Assembly (NCBI GenBank): GCA_031769625.1
Contig: JAUIMM010000188.1
Location: forward strand, 13,833,501-13,897,500
Direction: 5' to 3'
DNA: 64,000 nt
Source of the DNA: Taudactylus pleione
Lineage: Eukaryota; Chordata; Amphibia; Anura; Myobatrachidae
Part shown: positions 36,115-48,168 of the stretch, piece by piece
How positions within the stretch are numbered: the stretch's first letter is position 1
Layout of the letters: the number at the start of each line of letters is the position of its first letter
Translations under genes and position numbers: made by a program
Notes under the pieces: model-generated
Told to the model about the DNA's origin: nothing
What the model saw: only the letters and a program-made list of their open reading frames with translations
Database searches by the model: none

Positions 36115-36451
36115 GTTCAAAGACGGAGGTAGCCATAGTCCAGCCTCGGTGTGATAAGTCGTACAATCTAATATGCCTTTTTCAGTTGCATTCAGCTGTT
36201 AACTGACTGGAACCTGTTAGTTTCTCTGCACTTGAGGTTCTTGAATCAGTTCTAAAGTCAACGAAATTTGGGTTGTTACAGGGACCCAAAACTTGTAGCA
36301 GTACTACTGATTGGTTGATATGCTTCAACTTCTGTGGGCACGTTAGTCAAAGTTTGCAAATAGTGCTTTTAACATTTTAAGGACATTAAAATAATCTCTA
36401 GAATGTTCCCCGCTAAAATCTCCATTTTGCTGTCTTTTGTAGGATACTTAA

Positions 36452-36614
36452 CAAGTATATTTACTGAAGTGAGAGTTTTTAGAAGTGGAGACCCATAGCA
36501 ACCAATCAGATTCTACTTAACATTTAACTAGCACCTTCTACAAGATAAAAGCTAGAATCTATTTGGTTGCAACATCTCCACTTCTAAAAACTCTCACTTC
36601 AGTAAATATACCCC
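36452..36614. mobile_element. MITE, 'atatttactgaagtgagag' family
   Basis: The left end (aagtatatttactgaagtga) and right end (tcacttcagtaaatatacccc) are inverted, with inner 'caaccaatcagattctac'. Same family as 38495 and 50992. Confidence 0.75.
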
Positions 36615-38275
36615 TTAAGGTTTTCATCCAAACAGCTACTGTTACCGTGCCCGAGTTTGCCATTGTCAATGAAAATTGTTAGAAAGTATAGCTTGAATCT
36701 AGAGCATGTCCGCCATGCTCAAATTTAATTCAAATTTGTAGTGAAATCTATCGTTTTAGAAATTTTTTGAACTATCAAGAACCACTTAAAAAATACTTCT
36801 GAGCATCTCTATGCAGCACAGCTGGTGTCCACCTCTATAGTACCCTTTCATCAGTGTTTCATACTACAGGCCTGATCCCCAGACGGACACTTTTGCACAG
36901 CAGCTGTGTCTTTGTCCAGGGCCTTGGTATAAGTAGTCGTAGCTAGCTTTATTAGCAGCACAACAATCACACAAGTAAATCTTGGCCTGACCCTCTCCCA
37001 GAGCGGAAGGACCTAACATCCCTCTCACAAAACAGATGTCTTTAGCACAGCACTTAAATTCAGTAATCACAGTGTCTCTCAACAGGTATCTTACCCGTGC
37101 CCCAGGCAGTGAGAGACTGACTATAGAGACTGACATACCCTTTATCAGCCTCCACAAGGCTGCTAATCAGCTTCTGTCTACCAGACCAAATCCAAAAACC
37201 TGGGGCATATACATCTCCCCTTGACAACCATTCCAGTGTATTTGTCACCCTTACTTCTGCTGATTGGAAGAGCTAAGCTGGCATCAAATCCTTCTCACTG
37301 CACTCATGTGTCTCAGATTGCATCATCAAGCCAATATATGACCCTGTTTTATGGTAAGATATTTCATGTAAAAATATATATATAAAAATGGAGTGTGCAC
37401 ACTTGCATAGCACCAATGCATACATGTGACTTATTGTTAGAGATTGGGCCTAGTCCTAATTCCACAATCTTAATAGAAATATTATAAAATGTATGATTGA
37501 AAGTGAATGTAAACGCCTTCCAGGTCTGATTCACAGATAGTTGCAGACGGGGCTACGCCTTTTGCAGCAGTCGCATCTGTGTCTTTATGCTAATGCTGCT
37601 GGTGGAAATCTGTGCGTCTAAAAGTGCAAGGAGTGAGAAGTCTATTGTCAGTGTTAATAGCGGTTGAAATACCAATTGGTGCGTCATTAGATTCCAACAT
37701 TGTGCCACCGTATAGGAACGCCCCTCACATTTCTGTGCAATTTTGTAAAATTAGGACACTTGCGTGGTGCGACTACAGACAAAAAGCAATGCTCCCCTCA
37801 GTCCCACATCGATTCTGCATCGGAATCCATAACAGCTCATGGGCGTATCTATAATGGGTGCAGGGTGTGCGGGGCACACGGGCCCCTGGGTCCAGGGGGG
37901 CCCTGCACCGCACACCCTGCACGTATAGTATTAATTACCTCTCTGGAGTCCCACGTCGGAGTGGGGTCCGGCACTGTAAAAACGACTCCAAAATGGCCGC
38001 CGCACCCATTTTCCCGGTGATCTGCACATACTCTATAGACTCTGGGTGCACTCTAGTGCCCAGAGTCTATAGCTTCGGCACTGGCCGCACACAGCTCAGT
38101 GCGCTGCCGGCCGCACGATAGAGAGGAGGGGGACCGTGTCGGAGACTGAACATGGGCTCCCTCCTCTCTAAAAACGGCCCTTTATCAGCTCCTCTGTGCG
38201 TGTTATGTTTGTATGTGTTTGTGTACTATTACTACTTTTAATAGTAATAATAATCATAATAATAATTAGAATAAC
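36615..38275. other. unassigned DNA with repeat phrases
   Basis: No gene recognised. 37845-37925 carries 'gggccctgcaccgcacaccc' and its near-complement, part of the dispersed phrase family also seen at 21400 and 46950. Confidence 0.35.
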
Positions 38276-38278
38276 TAC

Positions 38279-38470
38279 AACACGGATGGTGTAATGGTTA
38301 GCATTACTGCCTCCCAGAGCTGTGTGGAGTTTGTATATTCTCCCCGGGCTTGTGTAGGTTTCCTCCCACACTCCATAGTGTGTCTGAGTGTTTGAATGGT
38401 CAAATATTCTCTGTAAAGCGCTGCAGAATTTGTGTGTGCTATATAAATAACGGGTGATAAATAAATAATA
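38279..38470 (+). mobile_element. tRNA-derived SINE, internally deleted
   Basis: The head 'ggatggtgtaatggttagca' resembles a tRNA A box. The body 'gtttgtatattctccccggg' and 'tttcctcccacactccat' and the tail 'taaagcgctgcagaattt' plus (ataa) repeats follow a common vertebrate SINE. The expected B-box region is missing, so pol III transcription is unlikely. Confidence 0.65.
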
Positions 38471-38494
38471 ACAAATCCATGCATTTAACACTTT

Positions 38495-39153
38495 GGGGTA
38501 TGTTTACTAAAGTGATAGTTATAAGAGTGGGGTATATTTATTAAACTGATAGTTATTAGAGTGGGGTATATTTACTAAAGTGATAGTTATCAGAGTGGGG
38601 TATATTTACTAAAGTGATAGTTATCAGAGTGGGGTATATTTACTAAAGTGATAGTTATCAGAGTGGGGTATATTTACTAAAGTGATAGTTATCAGAGTGG
38701 GGTATATTTACTAAAGTGATAGTTATCAGAGTGGGGTATATTTACTAAATTGATAGTTATCAGAGTGGGGTATATTTACTAAAGTGATAGTTATTAGAGT
38801 GGGGTATATTTACTAAAGTGATAGTTATCAGAGTGGGGTATATTTACTAAAGTGATAGTTATCAGAGTGGGGTATATTTACTAAAGTGATAGTTATCAGA
38901 GTGGGGTATATTTACTAAAGTGATAGTTATTAGAGTGGGGTATATTTACTAAAGTGATAGTTATCAGAGTGGGGCATATTTACTTAAGTGATAGTTATCA
39001 GAGTGGGGAATATTTACTAAAGTGATAGTTATTCGAAGGCAATCAGATTCTACTTGACACCTAACTAGCACCTTCTAGAAGATAATAGCTAGAATCTGGT
39101 TGCTATGGGCAACATCTCCATTTTAAAAACTCTCACTTTAGTAAATATACCCC
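38495..39153. mobile_element. MITE with terminus expanded into a 34-bp array
   Basis: The right part (39010-39153) is ordinary MITE sequence ending ctcactttagtaaatatacccc. The left terminal repeat, ggggtatatttactaaagtg, instead of occurring once, is repeated about 15 times with 'atagttatcagagt' as 34-bp units (38495 to about 39018). Confidence 0.9.
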
Positions 39154-39251
39154 TTTATGTTTCTAAGATTATTATTAAGAAATTTCGGAATTGAATCTAA
39201 ATTAAGAAAAAAAATAAACAAAATGCAATTAAAGACTTTTAGCATCAAACA

Positions 39252-39252
39252 G

Positions 39253-39319
<67 letters not shown>
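39252..39319. repeat. (ATT)n/(AAT)n microsatellite
   Basis: A run of att that switches to aat halfway, so it can fold on itself. Confidence 0.95.
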
Positions 39320-39320
<1 letters not shown>

Positions 39321-39797
39321 ATGTTAGGCACAAATGGTGCGGAAAAGCTTTATAACATCACAGACTGTAGAATCTATTTCCACCATCTAAAGAGACTAAT
39401 GTGGATTTAAAGCAAAATGCAAAAAGCACTGCGTCCATCATCCCGTGACATAACGTCTTCCCCAGGGAGGGTGTAAGCATCGTGCAGCCTTCAGAGAGCA
39501 ATATTGCCTTTTTCCTGTCACAGACCCGCTAGCTGGGTTCATAGTGAGGTTAATCATAGTAGCATTGACAACCCCAGCAAACTAACGCACTCAGTCTTCC
39601 CATATCCCCGGGGAGATGAATACAATTATGGAATGAGGCTCTTCTATCTCAATTCCATGTGTAACACATATCAATTTATTGTGTGCCGCAAAAGGTGCTG
39701 ATCTATGCGGAATCAGAGCAGGACTGAAATGCTGCTCTACATTTGTGACACAGGTTTTTTCCCCTTGGTTTTGCTACACACATCAATGAGCGCAAGA

Positions 39798-40230
39798 TTA
39801 TTATTTATTAGCGTTTACTGATATGGCGCTGGCATATTCCATTGCGCTGAGCACTGCTACCGTCTTTGTGTGGGGAGCCAAGTTCTGTATATTAGTAACA
39901 CTTGATCTCAGGATTGCGATAATTTATTATAATTATTATTTATTTATATGGCACCACAAGGGTTCCGCAGCACCTTACAAAGTACATAAATAAATGAGCA
40001 CACAAGAAAAATAGTTATTAACAGTACAAACTATGCAGGACAAATACATGATTTATAAGCGATGCTGCATAACACTTTAATAAGCAGCAAGGCGTCAGCA
40101 ACCAAGTGTTAGGTGCCGTTGTGGGGAGTTAGCAGCAAATGAAAGTATAAGTAAGACAAGGAGAAGCATGTGAGGGAAGAGGGCCCTGCTCGTGAGAGCT
40201 TACATTCTAAAAGGGAGGGGCAGATGAACA
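39798..40230 (-). mobile_element. SINE-tail and related repeat pieces, inverted
   Basis: Two segments begin 'attattatttatta' / 'attattatttatttatatgg', followed by 'ggcgctggcatattcc' and 'gcaccacaagggttccgcag'. They match the reverse complement of SINE-type 3' ends like that at 38430. 'gagggccctgctcgtgagag' (40180-40205) belongs to the same widespread repeat. Confidence 0.5.
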
Positions 40231-40587
40231 GGAGTGACACAGATGGGTTATATATTGAGGAAGGAGCATGGAGTAGTGGGTTAAGATGAGTGCTGGAAAG
40301 CTTTGAGGAAGAAATGGGTTTTGAGAACCCATTTGAAGATTAGGAGCCAGGAAGCAAAGTCATCAAGGAATTTTGAGCTAAGGCCTGGGGGATGAAAGAA
40401 GGCAGCTACTCGAAGAAGTTGGAAGAGGTGAATATCATGAGCATCTAATGGAAAGAATGAGAGGGAAAGATAAGAGAAGACAACCGTTAAAAAGGTTCAT
40501 TGATTTCAGCAAATCATTTTTTTTAAGGTTTAACATTTTTTAAATATTTTGTTTATTGTGATTAAATGTATATATCACAATAAACTA

Positions 40588-40772
40588 AATTGATTTATTT
40601 GTGATAAAACTCGTTGATTATGATAATGGTGCTCCAGCCAATCAGCTCCCAACTGTCATCTGTTTAAAAAAAAATGACAGTTGGGAGCTGATTGGTTTGA
40701 GCGCCATTTATCATATGCAACAAGTTTTATTACTTGTTGCGTATGATAAAACTCATTGATAAATGGGCCCCT
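40588..40772. mobile_element. MITE, 'atttatcaatgagttttatc' family
   Basis: It ends ctcattgataaatgggcccc. Inner arms 'ctcccaactgtcat' and 'atgacagttgggag' form a hairpin around an A-run. Relative of 32664. Confidence 0.7.
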
Positions 40773-41414
40773 CACTCTGATAATGCTCAGCAAATATTTG
40801 AAAATTGCTGCTATAGGTTATTTTTATAGCCATGATCAGCAGTGTAGAGCTCCGGAACCAACATGACTTTGGAGTTTGAGTTACCGGTGAATACTTACAA
40901 GGCCAGGTACGGGGTCTATTCTTTTCTTTGTAAGGTTTCTGGTGCCGTCTTCTGTGCACAACCCTTAGAATACTGTGACATAGAAGCTACCTAAGAATTT
41001 TCCCCTTGCAGACACCATAACCACACTTGGTAAAAATACAACACTATTTTATTACAGTACAAGCAAATACACAGTAAATAAACAGTTGCAGTTTGGTTTC
41101 TCAGATTTACAATCCAATTGCAGACAGATTGTTGCTATAAGAAACAGTTTTAAGTGTAATGGAAGCAACAATTCACTATAAGTTACTGATAGAGCTCACC
41201 TGTCAGGTCAACTCTAAATTTAACAAAATCCCTGAAGCAACCTCAGCTGGATGGAAGCACTGAAGATGCGTATACCAAAGCCTAAATACCATATGGAGTG
41301 TACAACAAATATATAGATAAATGTTACACAATTTGCACGCTCCAAACCTCTCACTGTGACCACAATGGCTGCAATATATCGAGTTCAGTATAACCAGCAA
41401 ACTTGTACTCACAG
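40773..41414. other. unassigned DNA
   Basis: No gene or repeat recognised. Confidence 0.35.
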
Positions 41415-41417
41415 TAA

Positions 41418-42038
41418 GGACCTCATTCAGAGTCAGTCGAAGCGGCCGCACGGTCATACGGGAAAAGGGGACGGATATTCAAATGATTCCCTCGCAAGTT
41501 GCGTCCCTAAGTTCGGATCGGTAGTTGGCCGACCAAGGGGAGGAAGCGGTGGGAAGACAAAAAAATACACCCCCTTCTCGTACACATTGCACGTCATCTC
41601 CGGGCATATAAGGATTAATCGAGACCATCGGGAACCATCGGAACTGGTTGTAGAGCTTAAGGTTGACCATACCCTCTCTTAAGCTCTACGATCATGTCAG
41701 TGTAAAAACCTCCCATGACACATGTGCCATGACGCTACTTTGTTAATTATGCACTCCCATAATCAGTATGCACTCCCATAAAACGCTGTTCGCATAATGA
41801 GGCATGCCTGCGTTCGGATCGCCACTCCCCCGTTTTCAAGCACCTTCCCTTGTTACCACCCACAAACGCCTCAATCTGTCACTCAAACTACCGACCTGGC
41901 TGTGTTCAAGGAGAGAGAAATTTCAGATCATAGTGGCTAGTTTGCGCGCGCGCATTGCGAACTTTACGCATGCGCAGTATAGCGAACATCGGTGGCGTAC
42001 GACTGTGCGGCCGCAACGACCGACTCTGAATGAGGTCC
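41418..42038. mobile_element. Harbinger-type MITE, 621 bp
   Basis: Termini GGACCTCATTCAGAGTC / GACTCTGAATGAGGTCC, target duplication TAA (41415-41417 and 42039-42041), the classical Harbinger target. The interior is related to the 599-bp copies. Confidence 0.85.
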
Positions 42039-42127
42039 TAAGTCCTCCCTGCGTGGGAAGACACAAGGTGCCACTCTGTTGCACAAGTAATGTATGTCTG
42101 GCAACACAGTCAGGATTAGCTTGAATA

Positions 42128-42559
42128 GGTGCACTGCTGAACGCAGATTCCCGATGTTTGGGAATCTGCACAGATGCCAGACCCGTTTTGCGCATATGCA
42201 GAACGCGTTTATGGGCGGGGAGAGGCCAGCAATGCCCTCCATTTCCCGAAACGGCGGTGTGTCGCCGCCGTTGCGAGGGAGGGAAAAAGCCAGGACCCCC
42301 GTCGGCTGATGGAGATTTCCTGGCCTCTTCCCCTAAACTGTGGCGGCCAGCTGCGGGACCCCATGCTGATGATACGCAGATTAACCAATGCGGCGTTGGA
42401 TAACGCAGGTCGAATAAGTAATGCACAGGAGGTGTGCTGCCTCCTGCCGCATACCATATCTGCAAGGATCGCAATTGCATAGCTACCTGAGAGCCCTACA
42501 CAGTACAGTATATTCCTGCGTGCAGCTTTGCAATTACGATCCTCACAGAACCAGGCCCA
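42128..42559. mobile_element. MITE related to the 44864 element
   Basis: The left end 'gtgcactgctgaacgcagat' and right end 'gcagctttgcaattacgatc ... ccaggccca' are the same as, but inverted relative to, 44864-45717. It lacks the 28-bp array present there. Confidence 0.55.
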
Positions 42560-43610
42560 CAGTCTCTATAAGCTTATAGCAGTGTCTTGGCCTAGCATGA
42601 AGCACCAAAGAGCACACATGTTAGCAGTAATTTTATGCGACAGGCCCTGAAAACTCGCAATGCACTAATCTACACTGTTCCACCAACTGAGGTTGACGGT
42701 CAGACAAACTGACCCCAAAACGACCAGGTGTTAGGATAATTAGTAATATACAACAATCTTTGAATGTGTAACTTTCAGCAGCATGGTACTGTAAGTAGCA
42801 AAGGTTTAATCATTACTTTTACAGATACCACTCGATTAATTAGTATTTACTTGCAATTTTGAAACACAAAGATAGTAAATTTCCCTTGTTGTATATAATG
42901 ACTGTCGAAATACAGCAAACTTTTATGATAGGAACAACGTTAGAATGAACAATGCATTTTCAAATTCCCACACTGGATTCAAGAACAGTGAACGGCACGT
43001 CGGGGAGAGGTACTCAGTTAGCTTATGCAAAACCTATAGGTGATGTACCGTACATTTACAATGGCTGCGAGATAAAGTAAGTTAAATCAACTGAGCATTT
43101 AAAACAGTGAATGCCACAGAGGGCAGAGATACAGAGTTTGGTCTCTATGAGACCTTACGGTAAAATGCAGACTTCAAATGGCCACCAAGACAGGTAGTTT
43201 AAATTGACTTTACCAATGCCAATCAGCTTCTACCATTGTACAGACTGCACTATATAATTATAGCTAGAAGGTGATTGGTTGATATGGGGAACTTCTCCAC
43301 TTTCTCCCCAATGTTTGATGCATCTCCCCCATATGCCCCCTATTTTAAACGTTCTAAAGGCAAGAAGTGCAGGGCACATGGCATTGGGTAAGGTGGAGGA
43401 ACCACACTGTTTCACCCAGTTGGGGAGGGGAAAAAGTTTTGAAATCTTTTTATTTATCTATTTCAAATAAAAATGAGGTCAGTCACACAGAAGATGTCCA
43501 TACACGCTGACATTTTGTTAGCTACATAGCCTGTCAGACATAATGTGCCCCAAATCGCTGTGTGTGTATGGGTATAAGAAGTGCGCCAATCCAAGCCACC
43601 ACCATGTGAC
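42560..43610. other. unassigned DNA with a decayed MITE
   Basis: 43205-43320 has 'ccaatcagcttctacc' and 'ggtgattggttgata' as inverted partners, a decayed palindromic MITE. The rest is unrecognised. Confidence 0.35.
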
Positions 43611-43613
43611 GGG

Positions 43614-43862
43614 ATGCATACTTGCCGACTATATGGCTGCCGCTTCCGGGAGGGAGCATCCAGATCGGCATGACTGGGTGGGGGGGGGACGTGTCAGGAC
43701 ACGGAGGTGGGGCCGGCCAGACGACGAGTGTTTGCAGGCGGGGGGCATGTTAGCACACAGGGGCGGCAGCTGGGAGGCTTGCCTGCCTTCCCGGGAGGTC
43801 ATGAGCGGCACCCGATTTTCGGGAGGCTCCCGACCGAATCGGGAGGGTAGGCAAGCAAGATG
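43614..43862. mobile_element. dispersed repeat, 'gcatacttgcc' ends
   Basis: It begins 'gcatacttgccgac' and ends 'gggtaggcaagcaagatg', an imperfect inversion, with inner 'tcgggaggctcccgac'. GC-rich and non-coding. Class not determined. Confidence 0.4.
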
Positions 43863-44770
43863 GGATGTCAACGGCTAATGAACGTGCAAATGGTAGATAA
43901 GGTGAGATGAAGGCAGCATCTCCATATGTGGCCATTACCAGCCGATACTACTTTAGTTTGGTCAGAAACAAACTTTTGTCCCTGGAATGGCCAACACATG
44001 ACATTGCCCTCTCCTGTGCTCCATGTTGCATGCAATCTGTGTGCAATCCGATGCAATGTTGACACCTACATCTGATCACGCTGCAATTTAAATTCTGCAT
44101 TACCTCCATCTCTAACATTATTTCAAGATGAATTACGGACCAGATTCTCATTTTGTTTTAGGTTGAACATTTTGAAGGGAAAGCATATGTAAAATTGATG
44201 TGACTATCTCATGGTAATGAGACGACCAACCTCAGGGGTTGTGTGATAACTGTATTCTTTCAGTTACATGTATAAATAATTAAGGGGAGAATGCTTTGAT
44301 TCTCTCAGCCTGTCAGTTAACGTTAGTGAACCTTTGTGATGAGATCCTTACACTAATCTTCCTTTAGAATGCTAATAGGCTGGAATCGCAGGTCCCTGCC
44401 AATGATCTGTATCCGTCCAACATATCTGACATCCAGGCATTATGTTGTCTATTTATTATTTATACTCAGATTGTCAGGAATTTATCAAACAATAAATTAA
44501 TTATTTCTACATTTTTCAAAGAGTTTTTTTTTTTTTTATTGCTGCCTTTCCAAAAGCGACGAAGCACAGCGCAAAAATACTAAAACCTTTATAAAGTACA
44601 TCTCCCTCTGGTTAACTCGAAGAAAATGTAAATAAAAACAGCTAAGGTAACTATATTGAAATATAACCTTTGCAAAAGTGAAGAAAAATACACGATTGCC
44701 AAATGCTAGTAAATTTACTGGCACACAGCAAAACTGTATCAAATGTACCAATCTGTTATAGACTTACAAA
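43863..44770. other. unassigned DNA
   Basis: No gene or clear repeat recognised. Confidence 0.35.
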
Positions 44771-44771
44771 T

Positions 44772-44850
44772 ATTTATTTATTGACTAACAGTTACTTGTA
44801 TAGCGCCAGCATAATCCATTGTGCTTTACAATTGGGAACAAAACAGTAAT
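44772..44850 (-). mobile_element. SINE-tail fragment
   Basis: 'tatttattgactaacagtta' then 'tatagcgccagcataatcca' and 'gtgctttacaattggg', the inverted 3' part of a common SINE. Confidence 0.5.
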
Positions 44851-44863
44851 AAAACAAGACTGA

Positions 44864-45717
44864 GAGCCTGATTCAGCAAGGATTGGAATTGCAAAGCTGC
44901 ACGCAGGCTATAGATATATGATGTATGCATGCAGGCTATAGATATATGATGTATGCACGCAGGCTATAGATATATGATGTATGCATGCAGGCTATAGATA
45001 TATGATGTATGCACGCAGGCTATAGATATATGATGTATGCACGCAGGCTATAGATATATGATGTATGCACGCAGGCTATGGATATGATGTATGCACGCAG
45101 GCTATAGATATATGTTGTATACACGCAGGCTATAGATATATGATGTTTGCACGCAGGCTGTAGATATGATGTATGCACGCAGGCTATAGATATGATGTAT
45201 GCATGCAGGCTATAGATATATGATGTATACACGCAGGCTATAGATATATGATGTATTCATGCAGGCTATAGATATATGATTTATGCACGCAGGCAGCTTT
45301 GCAAAGCGATTCTTGCAAACATGCAAATGCAGTAGGAGGTGTATGACACCCCCTGCTGCATTTGCGATCCCAGCACTGCGATGGAGGTCATAGTGCTAGG
45401 ATCACCATCGGTGGTCGAAGGTTGCGATGGTGGATGGCACTGGGCGGCCAGCCAGCTGAGTAAGCCTCGTACACCCACGCAGTCTCTGGGCTGGCCACTC
45501 AGTCAATGTAGTCTCTGGGCTGGCCACTCAGTCCACACAGTCTCTGGCCTGCCCTGCCCCCACACCGCCGGTTAAATGCCTTGGCCTGTCAATCAGGCAG
45601 AGGCATTCAAGGGCTAGCGTGCGTGTTAGCAGGGCCCTCACACTCACAAAATAGGTCCTGCGCATGCGCAGATTCCTAATAATCGTGATAACTTGCGTGC
45701 ACTGCTGAATTGGCCCC
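44864..45717. mobile_element. MITE containing a 28-bp array
   Basis: Ends 'gcctgattcagcaagga' and 'cactgctgaattggcccc' are inverted relatives. Close to the left end, about 14 copies of a 28-bp unit (44903-45295; 'gcaggctatagatatatgat' plus 'gtatgcac') interrupt the element after 'aagctgcacgcagg', and 'aggcagctttgcaaagc' follows the array. Confidence 0.75.
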
Positions 45718-46245
45718 AGAGTGATAACAGTCAGACAAATAGGGAAGAAGGCTCTGCCACGAGCTTACTCTATAGGATCTCTAGGAAAAATATGACAAGA
45801 TCCTGACACTAGAATACACATAAAAGCCCCTATCCAAAATGTAGGGTCTTTAGAGTTATTCATCATTATATAAATTTGCCTATCCCCTGTCATCTTCTGG
45901 CCACCATTTTACTTTTGAATGCCAGAAAGAGAATACAGGTGGAGTCTCCCATATCAGAATATTCTGAAATACAGAATATTTTTAGCATGAATGAGATAGT
46001 GAAACCTTTGCTTTTTGATGGTTCAATGTTCTCAAACTTTGTTTAAGGGACAGCATAATTAAATATATTGTATAAAATTTACTTCAGGCTTTGTGTATAG
46101 GGTGTTTTAGAGAAATTGTTTTTATATTTTGTTATATTAATACCTGGGGTGCCAATTATTGAAGATGGAGTCTCCAATAATAAATATTTGCTTATCTATA
46201 TTTATAAATATTTATAAATATAGTAAAGTTCAATTAACATACATT

Positions 46246-46272
46246 TTATTATATATATATATATATATATAT
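46246..46272. repeat. (AT)n microsatellite
   Basis: About 11 tandem AT dinucleotides inside the Tc2-like element. Confidence 0.9.
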
Positions 46273-47044
46273 TTGCAAATACATGCATACATATGAATTT
46301 ATGAAACTAAGATTCGAGTGAGTTCAGATGTGAAGTTCAAGCTCTGATTTCTGATATTTATTTACAGGCAAATCAAATTATACAGAATGAGATATCCACA
46401 GTAGTGACATATATACTAGTATATTTATGCTTCCTAAGACATAAAGCTTAACAAACAATTAACAAACTTTAGACAATTAATAATAACAGAAATTCTATAC
46501 TTGCAAGTATTTATAGTTACCGTATTTCCTCCTGCACAGAACTTATGTTTCCCTGGACTGCATTGCCCTGTACTGTGGTGGCTGAGCCCTCCAGACTGAC
46601 TCCTATACTCACCATACCTCACCGATTTTCCATCTCCTCTGTCCTTCTCCTGTTCTCCCCCTGTTCTCTCCAACTAACTATCTCCCAGTGCTGTCTTTTT
46701 ATCCCAAATCTTTCAATACAATTTTGCATCTGCCATTCTGTTCCAATAATTACGGGTTTCCCTAAACGTGATTCTGGAGTGTTGTAAAAGTGTCAACTCA
46801 ATTTCACCCCTTAGGTGGGCAGGACGGAATGTGTTTTTTGATCATAAAATTTGGTATATGTATGTACATCAAACAATTTACCTTTGATTATTTGATGTCA
46901 AAACAGATCTGTTTTGCCTAAGGTGCTAGAATCAATATATGCAGGGCTGCAACTAGGGGGGGGGGGGCTAGAGGTACACGTGCACCGGGTGCCGGATTGC
47001 AGGGGGCAAAAAAATCCGACTCGAGGTTGCTTGGGGGCTGCAGA

Positions 47045-47162
47045 ATCAGAAAACGGCCATCCAAAAATGGCCGCCGCCAAAGAGGAGACAAATGCTAGAG
47101 GTCCTTACTGGCCCTCTAGTGTCTGTCTCCTCCTTGGCGGCGGCCATTTTTGGATGGCAGTT
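47045..47162. repeat. strong hairpin
   Basis: 'ccatccaaaaatggccgccg' (47048 on) is complemented by 'cggcggccatttttggatgg' (ending near 47158), with further pairing inward (ggagacaaatgctagagg / cctctagtgtctgtctcc). A decayed third arm follows at 47200-47280. Confidence 0.75.
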
Positions 47163-47331
47163 TTCAGCAGATTCCATGCAGATGGCTAGCCCGCAGGGAA
47201 TCTGCTGAAAACAGCCATCCAAAAATGGTCACCGAATAGGAGGAGACAGTTGCTAGAGGTCCTACTGGACCTCTAGTGTCTGTTAGGCCAGTGCTACCGG
47301 GAGAAGATGCTGAAAGCTGCATCTTCTGCCG

Positions 47332-47545
47332 TGAAATCCCCTGGCAACGAGCATAAACCCCCCCGGCAACGAGCATGAAACCCCCTGGCAACGAGCAGGA
47401 AACCCCATGACAACGACCATAAACCTCATGGCAACGAGCATGTAACCCCTGGCAATGAGCATAAACCCCCTGGCAACGAGCATAAACCCCCTGGCAATGA
47501 GCATGTAACCCCTGGCAATGAGGATAACACCCCTGGCAACAAACA
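47332..47545. repeat. about 21-bp minisatellite
   Basis: About ten imperfect units of 'cccctggcaacgagcataaa'-type sequence within the Tc2-like element. Confidence 0.85.
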
Positions 47546-47750
47546 TGAAACTGAAAATATTGTATAAAATGACCTGCAGGCTGTGTGTATAAGGTGTATA
47601 TAATACATAAATGCATTCTGTGTTTAGATTTGGGTCCCATTTCCAAGATATGGTATTATGGTATGTAAATATGCCAAAATACGGAATATTCCAATATCCA
47701 AAATACCCCTGGTCCCAAGCATTTTAGATATGGGAAACTCAACCTGTATT

Positions 47751-48165
47751 TTCTTTTTCCTCTTTGCACAGTGTGGTGCTTGGATTGTGGTGACTGTCAT
47801 ATTTAATGCTGCTTATTTTGCATACATCAATATTTCAGTATTTTAGGTGCTTTGTGAGGGTGATCAATCTGACAATGGCATCACTTTAGGGATTCTGGGA
47901 GTACTATAAAAAATAAAATATAAGCGTTATTAAATTACCGTAGGTGTGTGTTTTTTTTATTTCAGACATATCTGTTTTTTTTTTGTTTCCCAAATGTGTT
48001 GTTTATTGTGGGTATATATTGGAAAAGTCTTTTTGATATCATGTCCAATATATAAAGACATTAGGGGTATTATTATTGTAACTTCTGGTATTTATGAGGA
48101 TTGAGGACTCTACCATTAAATCTTGGGGGGTTAACAAAAACAGCATCCAGCATTACATCTGGGAT
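47751..48165. other. unassigned DNA
   Basis: AT-rich; nothing recognised. Confidence 0.35.
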
Positions 48166-48168
48166 ATA

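Larger units (their letters stand above)
45936..47746. mobile_element. Tc2-like DNA transposon remnant with inserts
   Basis: Termini CAGGTGGAGTCTCCCATATC / GATATGGGAAACTCAACCTG with TA on both sides. From memory, the ends and the 'ctttgctttttgatggttca' segment resemble the mammalian Kanga2 (TcMar-Tc2) family. The phrase 'tattgtataaaat...caggct' occurs at both 46068 and 47560 in the same orientation, so the middle holds a duplication or insertion. No transposase frame remains. Confidence 0.5.

Noticed and set aside
38279..38320. A tRNA gene
   Set aside because: Only an A-box-like head is present, joined to SINE body sequence. No cloverleaf or B box.
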